Made by a program: the position numbers and the translations under genes. Shown here piece by piece: positions 8,854-17,917 of a stretch of DNA of 64,000 bases; within the stretch, counting starts at the first letter, position 1, and every line of letters starts with the position of its first letter. The notes below the pieces were generated by a model. The model had not been told where the DNA came from and searched no databases. It worked only from the letters and a program-made list of their open reading frames with translations. The stretch is from Sphingomonas sp. Leaf34. Lineage in GTDB: Bacteria > Pseudomonadota > Alphaproteobacteria > Sphingomonadales > Sphingomonadaceae. The stretch covers positions 558,001 through 622,000 of the forward strand of contig NZ_LMLC01000004.1 of NCBI RefSeq assembly GCF_001421805.1, read 5' to 3'.

Positions 8854-9187
8854 ATGAATCTACCAGCTCCGGCGTGTAGCGGGTACCGCCCCCTTGCAGC
8901 CGTTCGCGGCGGCGACCAGGATGCCCGACCGAGCTATGAAAAGCGTCCGATCAACTGGGGAGGCCCGTCCGCGATCGTGCTGATGACGCCGGTGGCGCTG
9001 ATCCTTTTTGACACTGGCATGATGGCGGGTGGCGGATGCGAGGGACGGGATCCGCCCTGCATGGCAACTTCACGCCTATAAGGATCATGGTGGCGCTGGA
9101 GTTGCGGTTGCTCTTGGCTTGGCCTTCGCAATCACCGTCTTCGTTGCAAACGCCTGCTTATGGCGCTGGAAGCGGACCGGCGGCTAA
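8854..9187 (+). pseudogene. Frameshifted small membrane protein
   Basis: From ATG 8854 a frame reads a hydrophilic start, then YEKRPINWGGPSAIVLMTP and a hydrophobic helix, then GGGCEGRD, and stops shortly after. In the +1 frame, starting about 9041, a second natural-looking piece follows: WQLHAYKDHGGAGVAVALG, a second hydrophobic helix, and a basic tail WRWKRTGG ending at TAA 9185-9187. Joined, they make a two-helix protein of about 110 residues. The join falls near 9041-9050 (AGGGACGGGA). Either the gene is broken or there is a single-base sequence error. Function unknown. Confidence 0.45.
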
Positions 9188-9197
9188 CCTAGCCTTT

Positions 9198-9224
9198 CAC
9201 GACAGTCACGACAGTCACGACGGT
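9198..9224. repeat. 9-bp tandem repeat, three copies
   Basis: CACGACAGT occurs twice in tandem followed by CACGACGGT, in the spacer after the broken membrane-protein gene. Confidence 0.7.
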
Positions 9225-9367
9225 CGCTCGGACGCCGACAAAATAAGCAGCTCGGACATGACCGCGTCTCTCAAATTGCGGAGCAAGGAAGGGCGCACGC
9301 GTGTCAGTACGTCAGTGATCGCGCTCGCGCTTCAATCCGTCTTGCCCGCGACTCGTCGACGACTGCT

Positions 9368-10792
9368 TCAGTCTAGAGTGTCCCACGGATCCTTACCAAC
9401 CGATGCACCGCCAGCCGCGTTCAGGTCCAACATCGGTTTAGCGCCGCTATCATAGGCCGGCCATATGGGCTGCTTGGCGCTCTTGGACGCACGGCGCTCG
9501 TTCGGGTCGCCAGTTTTCACGAAGTTTACCAGATAGCGGCTTGCAATCCGCGAGGCTGAGCGGTCGGTAGCACTCGTGTCGGCGCCATATTTGATCGCGG
9601 CGGTATCGAAGAAGAACGGGATGTCCGTCGCATGCGCGGCGCCCTTCGTTTCCGCCGTACGCGCCGACGTGGCTACGTACGAGAAACGGTAATAATAGAC
9701 GGGCGCGTTTTGTGCGGCGAGGATGCCGGCGATCTCGCGGGCACCGACCGTCATCGGTCCATTGCGTCCGCCAATATCATCGCTGGTCGCGCCGACCATC
9801 ATCGGCACTTTAGTGAACACTCCCGCGCGGTAGGCCACAAGACTGTCCACGGCATAGCGACCATCGACGATCGGCGGGCTGTACGTCACCGGACTTGTTT
9901 TCGGTCGGTTCGCCAGGTTGAGGCCGTCCGTCACGGCATCCGCCGACAAAGCGCGCAGCTTCTCGAGTGCGTGCGTATCGTCGGGGGCGATGCCCTTGCT
10001 GGCGGCGAACGCGACCCCCGCTGCCTCGGCCGCCGCGGGGGTCGCTTCGCCCAGCGCGATCGGCCCACCGGACTGCACCACCGCGCGCGCGAAGAGCCCC
10101 TTGGCGATCGGGCTCGTCACGAGCGCATGCACCGAGATGCCGCCGGCGCTTTCACCGACGATCGTCACGCTGGCGGGGTCGCCGCCGAACGCGTCTATAT
10201 TGCGTTGCACCCAGCGCAACGCTGCGACTTGATCCATATAGCCGAAGTTCGCGGACGGTGCGCCATCCTCGCGCGCGGCATTCAGTTGCGGATGCGCGAA
10301 GGTGCCGAAGCGGCCCAGACGATAGTTGAAGCTGACGACGATGATCCCCTGCTTGGCAAGCTCGGTCCCCGCATAGGTTGGCGGTGACGACCCGCCATTG
10401 ACGAACCCGCCGCCATAGATCCAGACCAGTACCGGCAGCTTGCGCTTACCCGCCACCGGTTTCCAGACGTTTGCGTAAAGGCAGTCCTCGGTGGGCGGCG
10501 TACCCAGTGGCGCGGCGTCGCTGGGAAAAGGGAGCTGCATGCAGTCATGACCATAGGCGAGCGCGTCGCGCACGCCGGCCCAGGGCGCGACCCGTTGCGG
10601 GGCGCGCCATCGGAAAGGCCCGACGGGTGGTGCGGCGAAGGGGATACCCTTCCAGACAAGGACGGTGTCGGCAGTCGCGCCGCGCGTCATGCCTGTGTCG
10701 ATCGTGACGATTTCCGGCTCGCTGCGCGCCGCAGCGCCGCTGGCGCAGGCAAGGGCCAACAGGCTCATCCAGCGGTAAGATGCCATACCCAT
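9368..10792 (-). CDS. Secreted type-B carboxylesterase
   Basis: A 474-residue alpha/beta hydrolase of the carboxylesterase type B family. It has a Sec signal peptide (about residues 1-22), GIPFAAPPVGPFRW (49-62), the EDCLYANVW motif near 102-110, the oxyanion-hole motif YGGGF (126-130), and the nucleophile elbow GESAGG with Ser215. The catalytic histidine is probably in GAAHATDIPFFF. Length is at the short end for the family but all catalytic elements appear present. It should hydrolyse carboxylic esters in the periplasm; substrate unknown. The gene stands alone between a degenerate region and rlmJ. An in-frame ATG two codons downstream is an equally possible start. Confidence 0.88.
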   Translation of the reverse strand: MGMASYRWMSLLALACASGAAARSEPEIVTIDTGMTRGATADTVLVWKGIPFAAPPVGPFRWRAPQRVAPWAGVRDALAYGHDCMQLPFPSDAAPLGTPPTEDCLYANVWKPVAGKRKLPVLVWIYGGGFVNGGSSPPTYAGTELAKQGIIVVSFNYRLGRFGTFAHPQLNAAREDGAPSANFGYMDQVAALRWVQRNIDAFGGDPASVTIVGESAGGISVHALVTSPIAKGLFARAVVQSGGPIALGEATPAAAEAAGVAFAASKGIAPDDTHALEKLRALSADAVTDGLNLANRPKTSPVTYSPPIVDGRYAVDSLVAYRAGVFTKVPMMVGATSDDIGGRNGPMTVGAREIAGILAAQNAPVYYYRFSYVATSARTAETKGAAHATDIPFFFDTAAIKYGADTSATDRSASRIASRYLVNFVKTGDPNERRASKSAKQPIWPAYDSGAKPMLDLNAAGGASVGKDPWDTLD

Positions 10793-11346
10793 TCTCGTCT
10801 GCCCGTTCTCGTACGCCAGCGTGCTGCCTGCGATGGTCCGTCTTTAGCGCGTTTCGGTAAGCGGCACGACCCGCGTTTTCGGTCGCGATCCATTTCGGGA
10901 AGGGGCAGGCCGTGCACGAGGTTTGGTACCTGCATTCCCGTCTGCCGCCGCCATGCATGAATGACCGAAGCCGGCGTCGCGAGAATGTCCTGCGGACGTC
11001 CGGAAACGAGGCGTCTTCTTGCGTCGGGGCGGTCCCGCCCGATTGCATCCACGCGCATGATCGTTCGACCTCGCAGCACGCCAAGCGATCGCCGTCGAAC
11101 GGGCGTTTCTAGGTCATGCCAGCCGTGCCGGCGCCTCGATGATCAAATGTCCCCGAACGCCCGGATCGATGCGTCGCTGCCTTTACGCACGATCGCTGCC
11201 GCGGGCGCGAGGCATCGTACAGAGATTCGTTGAAGATTTTCGCCCGACTTTATAGGTGCGCAGGGTTGCTTACGGCAATCGCCCTGCGCTGGGCAACCGC
11301 GCCCAGCGGCGCGCATGACGGTAGAGTGTCAGGATTTTGAGTCGCA
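10793..11346. other. Intergenic region between the esterase and rlmJ
   Basis: This divergent spacer should hold promoters for both flanking genes. I saw no convincing gene, RNA or repeat in it. Confidence 0.4.
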
Positions 11347-12177
11347 ATGAATTATCGCCATTCCTTTCATGCTGGCAATAGTGCCGACGTCGTAAAGCAC
11401 AGCCTGCTGATCGCCCTCGTGCAGGCCTTGCAGCAAAAACCGGGCGCGCTGACGCTGATCGACACGCATGCCGGTTGCGGGCTGTACGACCTTGGCGGTG
11501 AGGATGCCCGCCGCACGGGCGAGTCTATAGATGGGGTGTTGCGGGCCTTTGCCGATTCGAACCCCTTGCTGAAGGACTATCGCGCTGTCGTCCAGGCGGT
11601 GAATGTCGGGGCGGAGCTGCGCGTCTACCCCGGTTCGCCGCGGATATTGGCGCAGCTCCTGCGCCCGCAGGATGTCCTGATTCTAAACGAAAAACATCCA
11701 GAGGACGCCTATACGCTGCGCGGCGTGATGCGCGACACACCTGCTGCCGTGCACGAGCGCGACGCCTACGAACTTTGGCTGGCGATGCTGCCGCCCAGAA
11801 CCGCGCGCGGCGTGGTGGTGGTCGACCCGCCGTATGAGCAGCCTGACGAGCGTGCACGTATCACAGCCACCCTCGCTGCCGCCCACCGTAAATGGGCGCA
11901 TGGCGTGACGGTGATCTGGTTTCCGCTGAAAGACCGCGGCACACAGTGGCGATGGAAGGATCAGTTACGCAGGCTCGGTATCCCGAAATTGCTTGGGGTG
12001 GAGCATTGGCTGTACGATGACGATCAGCCCGGTCTCTATAACGGCGCCGGCCTGTATATCGTAAACCCACCCTACGCGTTCATGCAGGTTTTGCCGCCCA
12101 TGCTGGACGCTTTGCGTGCCGTACTGGCGCCGGCAGGGCATAGGGGCGAGATCGCGGCTGAATGGTTGGGGGATTAA
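11347..12177 (+). CDS. rlmJ: 23S rRNA (adenine-2030-N6)-methyltransferase RlmJ
   Basis: The 276-residue protein begins with the hallmark MNYRHSFHAGNSADVVKH and has the SAM-binding stretch LIDTHAGCGLYDL (about residues 37-49). The amino-methyltransferase motif DPPYEQ (about 159-164) lies in the usual order after it. It methylates A2030 of 23S rRNA during ribosome assembly and is cytoplasmic. Length matches the family. It is a single-gene unit with no obvious functional partner nearby. Confidence 0.95.
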   Translation: MNYRHSFHAGNSADVVKHSLLIALVQALQQKPGALTLIDTHAGCGLYDLGGEDARRTGESIDGVLRAFADSNPLLKDYRAVVQAVNVGAELRVYPGSPRILAQLLRPQDVLILNEKHPEDAYTLRGVMRDTPAAVHERDAYELWLAMLPPRTARGVVVVDPPYEQPDERARITATLAAAHRKWAHGVTVIWFPLKDRGTQWRWKDQLRRLGIPKLLGVEHWLYDDDQPGLYNGAGLYIVNPPYAFMQVLPPMLDALRAVLAPAGHRGEIAAEWLGD

Positions 12178-12498
12178 GGTCATCCTGCAACGCTCGTCCC
12201 TCCCGGCATGAGTGGCGCAGTACCGCTTGCGACCGCAGCATCGCGCTAGGCGCGCTCGCTGTCGAATTTTGACCGGCCGCCAACATTGCGCGCGCGGGGA
12301 CGACCACCTTAACGTTGAAGGTGACGAAGAGGCATATCACCTGCCGCATATGTCTGCACTTCTACGCCCGTGGCGGGAACGACGGTCTCAATTGGAACGC
12401 ACATCTGATATCGATGTCGCGATGACTGAAGGGCGGAGCTTGGGATAAGGGAGGGTGATCAACTGCTAATCAATACGGCAGAAAGCTCTCGACGAAAA
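12178..12498. other. Convergent intergenic region
   Basis: Lies between the 3' ends of rlmJ and the minus-strand four-helix protein gene. Apart from the terminator at its right edge nothing recognisable was seen. Confidence 0.4.
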
Positions 12499-12524
12499 CA
12501 GGGCGGCGACGGGGCGCCGCCCTG
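12499..12524 (-). terminator. Intrinsic terminator for the four-helix protein gene
   Basis: Perfect 10-bp stem CAGGGCGGCG / CGCCGCCCTG with a 6-base loop, eight bases past the stop codon on the minus strand. It is followed on that strand by TTTT. Confidence 0.85.
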
Positions 12525-12531
12525 TATCATG

Positions 12532-12978
12532 TTATGCGACGCTATGCTTCAGCGCGCTCATCTTGTCATGGCCCTCGCGTACGGATGCGAAGCCGGTGGT
12601 AATGGCTTCGAGCGTTGCGGGCGCCAGATTGGCGTCCTTCATCGCATCTTCGAACTTTGCCTTGATATGATCCTCGCCGCGCTCGACTTCCTGAATGATC
12701 GCCTTGTCGTCCTTGCCCGTAATCGCCTGCTTTAGGTCCATGAACGTACGGTGCGCAGCAGCCAGCATGCTGGAATCGAGTTCCGGTTCGCCGCCTAGCC
12801 TGCGGACCTCGTTTTGCAGGTCGGCTGCGACCTTTGCACGATCCCGGGCGAAGTCCGCGAACATGGTCGCATATTGGGTGCTCTCTGCATCCTTGGCGGC
12901 GTCCTCGTAGCCCTTCATGCTGTCGAGCGTGGTCTTGATAAGGCCGTTTAGGACGGACACGTCGTTGTTATCGGTCAT
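12532..12978 (-). CDS. PA2169-type four-helix-bundle protein (DUF2383)
   Basis: A 148-residue, mostly helical, acidic soluble protein with no signal peptide. The start at ATG 12978 is preceded by GGAGAC six bases upstream; the frame stays open 23 codons further up without a better site. The sequence (VLNGLIKTTLDSMKGYEDA near the start, later GEDHIKAKFEDAM) has the pattern of PA2169/DUF2383 proteins. These have a ferritin-like four-helix fold and often respond to stress; their biochemical role is not settled. Ends 8 bp before a strong terminator, so it is monocistronic. Confidence 0.8.
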   Translation of the reverse strand: MTDNNDVSVLNGLIKTTLDSMKGYEDAAKDAESTQYATMFADFARDRAKVAADLQNEVRRLGGEPELDSSMLAAAHRTFMDLKQAITGKDDKAIIQEVERGEDHIKAKFEDAMKDANLAPATLEAITTGFASVREGHDKMSALKHSVA

Positions 12979-13313
12979 GGAAGTCTCCGGTCGAGGAGCT
13001 TGCACAACGATCCCCTGCCGAAAAGGACCCATGCCGAATGTTTGCACCTATGCCGCGTCGGCATCTCCCTCTTCGACAACGCCCTGCCGGTGAGTCGGGC
13101 CGTGCCATGCGCGTGCAGCAAGGCGGGCATTCGTGATCGAGCAACAAGACGTTCTTGAACGTCCGGATTGAGCAAGAGTAGACGAAGGGCCGTTGGTGGG
13201 GCCTGCAGCGTGGAGGCGATCGCTGGCCGATCGCGCGTACTTCTGTCGACGAACTCGATACCGACATGGACGAAGTTCCGCAGGGCTGCCGTCTGATATC
13301 AGGTCCACCCAGG
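12979..13313. other. Intergenic region
   Basis: Overlapping short open frames in several phases with no coding character. It presumably holds the promoter of the four-helix protein gene. Confidence 0.35.
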
Positions 13314-13535
13314 TTAGCCGGGGATGCCCCAGTTAGCATCCTCGTTGGCCGCCTTCGCCGTACGAACTAGATGCTCGACATAATTCTGGAAGACCGGAAC
13401 CGTGAACGTCACCAGCGTCGGCTCGCCCTTGGGCTCCTTGAACGTCAGCACGACGAAGCGGCCGCCTTCCTCGTCAAGTACGAGGCCGGCCTCCATTGCG
13501 CCGGGGCCGCTTGGGGTAATGATAGTCGCGGTCAT
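13314..13535 (-). CDS. Small conserved-looking hypothetical protein, 73 residues
   Basis: A short frame with balanced protein-like composition: MTATIITPSGPGAMEAGLVL, then FVVLTFKEPKGEPTLVTFTV with alternating hydrophobic residues suggesting beta strands, then a helical segment QNYVEHLVRTAKAANED. No signal peptide or membrane segment. I do not recognise the family. The surrounding sequence lacks other good frames, which supports coding, but no strong Shine-Dalgarno was found. Confidence 0.5.
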   Translation of the reverse strand: MTATIITPSGPGAMEAGLVLDEEGGRFVVLTFKEPKGEPTLVTFTVPVFQNYVEHLVRTAKAANEDANWGIPG

Positions 13536-13861
13536 CTGTGTCTTTCGCTGCCGGTTGCGGCGTACCGCTTACGCGACGCCCGCGCACGTCGCCAAGGATT
13601 TCTGCAAACGTAGGCACTTGGCAACGCTTGCCCGCATCTCCCCAACTTTGGCGGCCGGGCCGATGTGAGGGGTTTGGGTCGAATAAATCGTCCTAATCCA
13701 CGTCAACTTGCGAGCGGAGACGCTCAGCGCAAATGCACTGAACTGATAGTGCGCAGTTAGACAAATCACGATGCGAACAACCCATGTTGCCAGGATCTCG
13801 ATTATCTTCTGGATCCGTGGACGAGGTTGGTCGTTATGGGTGCAAAACAAACGGAGCCGCC
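13536..13861. other. Upstream region of the glycan operon
   Basis: No gene seen. An imperfect hairpin (TTGCGAGCG ... CGCT-CAG-CGCAA, 13708-13732) lies about 130 bp before the first glycan gene and could be regulatory. The base composition is noticeably less GC-rich than the neighbours, as expected for a promoter region. Confidence 0.35.
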
Positions 13862-13864
13862 TTG
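13853..13864 (+). promoter_or_regulatory. Shine-Dalgarno and TTG start that fix the N-terminus of the SPS-like gene
   Basis: GGAG at 13853-13856 is five bases from TTG 13862. Starting here gives the N-terminus (M)FILHIALGGCLRAPP, which matches how sucrose-phosphate synthases begin. The in-frame ATG 26 codons upstream would add a tail unlike the family. Confidence 0.65.
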
Positions 13865-15871
13865 TTCATCCTGCATATCGCACTGGGAGGATGCCTTCGC
13901 GCGCCGCCTGTCACATTTGGAATTACGGCGGACACCGGTGGCCATATTGCCTATGTAATCGAAGCCGCGCTTGCTCAAGGCGGCGAGAGTAATGTGAGCC
14001 GGGTATCGATCGTTACGCGCCTTTTTGAAGATGTCGGACTTTCGCCAATTCACGGAACCCGAAGAGAGCGCTTAAATAGCAAGGTTACTATTGACCGCAT
14101 CGCGACAGCGGACCGTCGATATCTGGAAAAAGAGGCGCTGGCTGCGGAGGTTGTTGCGTTTACCGATGCGTTTTGCCGTCATATTGATGGATTGGCACAA
14201 AAACCCGATGTCATCCATGCGCATTTCGCGGATGCGACGATGGTCGCATGCGAGGCACGGCGGCGGTTCGGTATCCCGGTCGTCTATACGCCTCATGCAC
14301 TTGGCATAGATAAGCGAGCGCAGGGATGTGCCGGGGAGGATGCCCGCGCGCGGATTGATGCCGAGCGTCACGCCATCGTAGAGGCGGATGCGATCATCGT
14401 GTCCAGCCGCGATGAAGCCGAGCGGCAGCTCATCGCGTACGGCGTCGACGTCGACGATCGTATCCACTGTCTGCCTCCTGGCGTACCACAACGCTCCTTG
14501 CCACATGGGGCGACGACGCTGGCGGATCGACTTGGCGAATGGTTGGACGTGCCGGAAAAGCCGATCATCCTGACTATTGCGCGACCGGTAATGAAGAAGA
14601 ATCTCGCCGCGCTGATCCGGGCTTTTGCGCTGGTGCCGGCGCTGCGGGAACGGACGAACCTGGTGATCCTTGCGGGCCAGCATGATAGGCCGTGTTCGCC
14701 GGAGGAACGGGCCGTGTTGGCTGAGATGCGAACGCTGTGTACGGACCCCATCCTGCGTGGCCGTGTCGCCCTGCCACCCGCGCACGATGCCGACGATGTA
14801 TCGGCGCTCTATGCCCGAGCAGCGAAGGGCGGCGTCTTCGTCAATCCCGCACTGCACGAGCCGTTCGGCCTGACCCTGATCGAGGCGGCCGCGATGGGCG
14901 TGCCGGTCGTCGCAACCAGAAATGGCGGTCCGGGCGAGATCATCGACACGATCGGCCACGGGCTCATCGTCGATCCGCGCGACGACGATGCGATCGCACA
15001 GGCCTGCCTGAAGATCGTCGGTGACGCCGTGCTGCACACGCGCTTGAGCAAGGCCGCGCTGGCGCGGGTCGGCGCCTATGACTGGGCGCGCTATGCGAGC
15101 GCCAGCGTCGCCGTTTATTCGTCGATCGGCACTATCCAGCCCGCTTTGCTCGCGTGTGACATCGATAATACGCTGACCGGCTGTGCAGACGGCGCGCGCG
15201 CGTTCGCGGAGTGGCGTGCGCACAGTGCGCTGCCTTTCGTCATTGCCACTGGTCGGTCGTTCGATGCGGCCCGCGCAGTGCTGCGGGAATGGCAGTTGCC
15301 CGACCCGGACGCCTATATCGTCGATGTCGGTACGCGGCTTATGATCGCTGACCCCGCAGGGCACTGGCAGATCTGCCCCGAATACGACGCGATGCTGGAC
15401 ACACACTGGGACCGGGAGGCCGTTGCCCGGTCCCTCGCCCCGCTGCGCATCGAACCACAGCCGGTGGAAACGGACGGTCCCCACAAGCTCAGCTTTTTTG
15501 GCACCGACGCCGATGCCGTGCGGATCCGCGAAACGCTGCTGGCGTCGGGGCTAGGCGCACGCGTAATCTTCTCGCATGGTCGCCTGATCGACGTGGTCGC
15601 GCCGATGGGGGGCAAGGCAGCCGCCATCGGCGCCTATGCAGGACGGCGGGGCCTGTCGCTGCGCCAGTGCGTCGCTGCCGGCGACAGCGGCAATGACGCC
15701 GATATGCTGGAAGCGTGCGGGCATGCCATCGTTGTCGCCAATGCCAGCGATGAACTGGCTGAGCTGACGCCGCGCGCTGGTCTTCACCGCGTTCGGTCGC
15801 GTCACGCGGCGGGCGTGATGGAAGGGCTGGACCTGCTCGGCCTGACCCATCGCGCTGCGGTCGCGGCATGA
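13862..15871 (+). CDS. Sucrose-phosphate-synthase-like glycosyltransferase fused to HAD-IIB phosphatase
   Basis: A 669-residue two-domain cytoplasmic enzyme. Residues 1 to about 420 are a GT4 glycosyltransferase with ILHIALGGCLRAPP, TADTGGHIAYV near the N-terminus, DVIHAHFADA and the C-terminal donor site HEPFGLTLIEAAAMGVPVVA. Residues from about 430 are a HAD phosphatase with the nucleophile motif DIDNTLTG (Asp433), the ATGR motif and GDSGNDADML near the end. This is the layout of bacterial sucrose-phosphate synthase joined to sucrose phosphatase: a sugar nucleotide plus a hexose phosphate gives a disaccharide phosphate, which is then dephosphorylated. Mannosylfructose-phosphate synthase/phosphatase is a close alternative, so the exact disaccharide is unknown. 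It overlaps the next gene by 4 bp and opens a six-gene glycan operon. Confidence 0.8.
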   Translation: MFILHIALGGCLRAPPVTFGITADTGGHIAYVIEAALAQGGESNVSRVSIVTRLFEDVGLSPIHGTRRERLNSKVTIDRIATADRRYLEKEALAAEVVAFTDAFCRHIDGLAQKPDVIHAHFADATMVACEARRRFGIPVVYTPHALGIDKRAQGCAGEDARARIDAERHAIVEADAIIVSSRDEAERQLIAYGVDVDDRIHCLPPGVPQRSLPHGATTLADRLGEWLDVPEKPIILTIARPVMKKNLAALIRAFALVPALRERTNLVILAGQHDRPCSPEERAVLAEMRTLCTDPILRGRVALPPAHDADDVSALYARAAKGGVFVNPALHEPFGLTLIEAAAMGVPVVATRNGGPGEIIDTIGHGLIVDPRDDDAIAQACLKIVGDAVLHTRLSKAALARVGAYDWARYASASVAVYSSIGTIQPALLACDIDNTLTGCADGARAFAEWRAHSALPFVIATGRSFDAARAVLREWQLPDPDAYIVDVGTRLMIADPAGHWQICPEYDAMLDTHWDREAVARSLAPLRIEPQPVETDGPHKLSFFGTDADAVRIRETLLASGLGARVIFSHGRLIDVVAPMGGKAAAIGAYAGRRGLSLRQCVAAGDSGNDADMLEACGHAIVVANASDELAELTPRAGLHRVRSRHAAGVMEGLDLLGLTHRAAVAA

Positions 15872-17007
15872 CGCAGCCTTTCGGCTATTTCGTCCATCAT
15901 CAGGGACGCGGCCATGCCGAACGCTGCGCAGCGATCGCCAATGCGCTGCCGGTGACGCGACCGCTGACGATCTTCTGTGCACGCGATGATATCTTTCCTG
16001 CGCTGCCCGCGCATGTCGATATCGTCCGTATCCCCTCGCTGTTCGAACCGGTGGGGGATGAGGCTGGGACGATGGATGATATCGCGACGCCCGCAACGCT
16101 GCACTGTGCGCCGCTCGGTTGGCCGGGGATCCGCCACGCGATGGCGACGATCGCGGGGTGGTTCGATACCGCGAACCCCGCCTTGATGATCTGCGACGTC
16201 TCTGCCGAGATCGCGCAACTCGCCCGGATCTGCAGCGTCCCGCATGTGAAAATCGTGCAGCACGGCGACCGCGGCGATCAGGGTCACCGCGCGGCCTATG
16301 ATGGGGCGGCCGGTCTGCTCGCCGCGTTCCACGCCGGGCTTGCCCAGCCCGAATGGGACGCGGCGATGCTGGCCAAGACCTGTTTCGCCGGCGGACTCGG
16401 CGTCGACACACGCGTGCCGGAGCGCGAACTGGCCCGCCAGCGCATCGGCGTCGGCGCGGATGAAGAGATGATCCTGGTCCTGTCGGGCGGGGGGGGGGAC
16501 GGCTTCGGCCAGGCGCCGCTTGGCGTCGGTGCACGGGCAAGGCCGGATGCGCGGTGGATTAGCATTGGCCCCGTCCAACGCGACTGGCACGCGACCGAGC
16601 CGTCAAATATCGAGCATCGCGGCTGGATCGACAATCCAGCCGATTACGTGGCTGCGGCGGATCTCGTCATCGCCTCGACCGGTAATACTACTTGCCAGCA
16701 GATCCTGGCCGCCGCGCGGCCTTGGCTGGCGATCCCCGAATGGCGGTACTTTGACGAGCAGCATCGCAAGGCCGGCGCGCTGGCTGCCGCGGGGGTCGCC
16801 TGCGTGCGCCCGCATCTGCCCTCGTCTGCCGATGCCTGGAAAGCCGCGCTGGCCGAAACCATCGCGACGCATCGCCCCGATGCGCAGCGCGCGATGATCG
16901 ACGATACCCCGGCGGACGATGTCGCAGCTTGGCTCGAAGGGCTGGCTGCAAAGCTGTGGACGTCCGCCCCAACCATCATTTCATCTCCCGATCTCACCGG
17001 AGCCTGA
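15868..17007 (+). CDS. MurG/GT28-like glycosyltransferase with a 10-G coding tract
   Basis: A 379-residue GT-B type protein. FVHHQGRGHAERC near the N-terminus is the glycine-histidine loop of GT28/MurG-like enzymes. The second Rossmann half has LVLSGGGGDGFGQ (about 204-216), and the donor-binding region has ADLVIASTGNTTCQQILAAA followed by EWRYFDEQ. It starts in a 4-bp ATGA overlap with the SPS-like gene, so it most likely extends or uses the same product. The four-glycine loop is encoded across ten consecutive G bases, which makes the reading frame prone to slippage. Acceptor and donor are unknown. Confidence 0.75.
   Translation: MTQPFGYFVHHQGRGHAERCAAIANALPVTRPLTIFCARDDIFPALPAHVDIVRIPSLFEPVGDEAGTMDDIATPATLHCAPLGWPGIRHAMATIAGWFDTANPALMICDVSAEIAQLARICSVPHVKIVQHGDRGDQGHRAAYDGAAGLLAAFHAGLAQPEWDAAMLAKTCFAGGLGVDTRVPERELARQRIGVGADEEMILVLSGGGGDGFGQAPLGVGARARPDARWISIGPVQRDWHATEPSNIEHRGWIDNPADYVAAADLVIASTGNTTCQQILAAARPWLAIPEWRYFDEQHRKAGALAAAGVACVRPHLPSSADAWKAALAETIATHRPDAQRAMIDDTPADDVAAWLEGLAAKLWTSAPTIISSPDLTGA
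16489..16498 (+). repeat. Poly-G tract (10 G) inside a glycosyltransferase gene
   Basis: Ten consecutive G residues within the codons for the GGGGD loop. A gain or loss of one G would shift the frame of the glycosyltransferase. Confidence 0.9.
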
Positions 17008-17011
17008 CCGT

Positions 17012-17917
17012 ATGAATGCCGTTTCCGTTGTCACGCTCGCCGGGGGACGCCCGGACCATCTGCACAATCTGGTGCTCGGACTTAATCGTCAGACGCAATT
17101 GCCCGTCGAACTGATCGTTGCCGTCCTGCAGACCGAGCCCTACGTCCTGCCCGACGCACCGTTTCCGGTGCGCCAGATGATGATGGCGACGCCCGAACTG
17201 GCGCTTGCCGCTGCCCGCAACGCGGCGGCGCGCGATGCGACCGGCGACACGATCGTCTTCCTCGACATGGACTGCATTCCCACCCCCACGCTGATTGCCG
17301 ATTACGCGCGCCGGCTGGACGAGCTGGACGGATTGTTGATGGGGGAGGTGATGTACCTGCCGGGCGGCGCCACACAGGCGGCGTGGTCGTATGACGCGTT
17401 TGCAGCCATCGCGGTGCGCCATTCCGACCGGCAGGGACCACCCGCCGAGGGTATCCAGATCTGCACCGATTATCGGTGTTTCTGGTCGCTAAACTTTGCC
17501 ATGCGCCGCGCGACGTTCATCGACAGCGGCGGGTTCGACGAGCGCTATGTCGGCTATGGTGGCGAGGATACCGATTACGGCAAGACGATCGATCAGGCCG
17601 GTATTCCGATTGCGTGGATCAAGGGCGGCCTCGCCTATCACCAATATCATCCGCACCACATGCCACCCGTCCATCACCTCGACAGCGTGGTGCGCAATGC
17701 CGAAGTGTTCGAAGCCAAATGGGGCTATCGCACCATGGGGCATTGGCTGCATGCCTTCGCGCTGATGGGGCTGGTCGACCACGCACCGGGTCGGCCGATC
17801 CGCATCCTGCGTCGTCCCGATAGCGATGACCTCGCGCTGACCGGGCAACAGAGCCACCAACCCTATGCCAACACCGCTACGGTCATCCGCATTCTCGAAG
17901 AGCGGGTCGCGGCGTGA
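17012..17917 (+). CDS. GT2/GT7C-like glycosyltransferase
   Basis: A 301-residue GT-A fold protein starting at ATG 17012, 4 bp after the previous stop and preceded by CCGGAGCC. It has VVTLAGGRPDHLHN near the start, the nucleotide-sugar/metal motif DMDCIPTPTL (a DxD-type motif), then GGFDERYVGYGGEDTDYG, the acceptor-side signature of galactosyltransferase-type (Glyco_transf_7C) domains. No membrane segment, so cytoplasmic. It overlaps the next gene (GTGA) and is part of the glycan operon. Donor unknown. Confidence 0.8.
   Translation: MNAVSVVTLAGGRPDHLHNLVLGLNRQTQLPVELIVAVLQTEPYVLPDAPFPVRQMMMATPELALAAARNAAARDATGDTIVFLDMDCIPTPTLIADYARRLDELDGLLMGEVMYLPGGATQAAWSYDAFAAIAVRHSDRQGPPAEGIQICTDYRCFWSLNFAMRRATFIDSGGFDERYVGYGGEDTDYGKTIDQAGIPIAWIKGGLAYHQYHPHHMPPVHHLDSVVRNAEVFEAKWGYRTMGHWLHAFALMGLVDHAPGRPIRILRRPDSDDLALTGQQSHQPYANTATVIRILEERVAA

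Noticed and set aside
9198..9224. Tandem 9-mers as the start of a CRISPR or phage attachment site
   Set aside because: Only three short adjacent copies without spacers; no cas, integrase or tRNA gene in the window.
10793..11346. Short frames upstream of rlmJ as small genes
   Set aside because: Arginine-rich frames in several phases on both strands with no ribosome binding site or protein-like composition.
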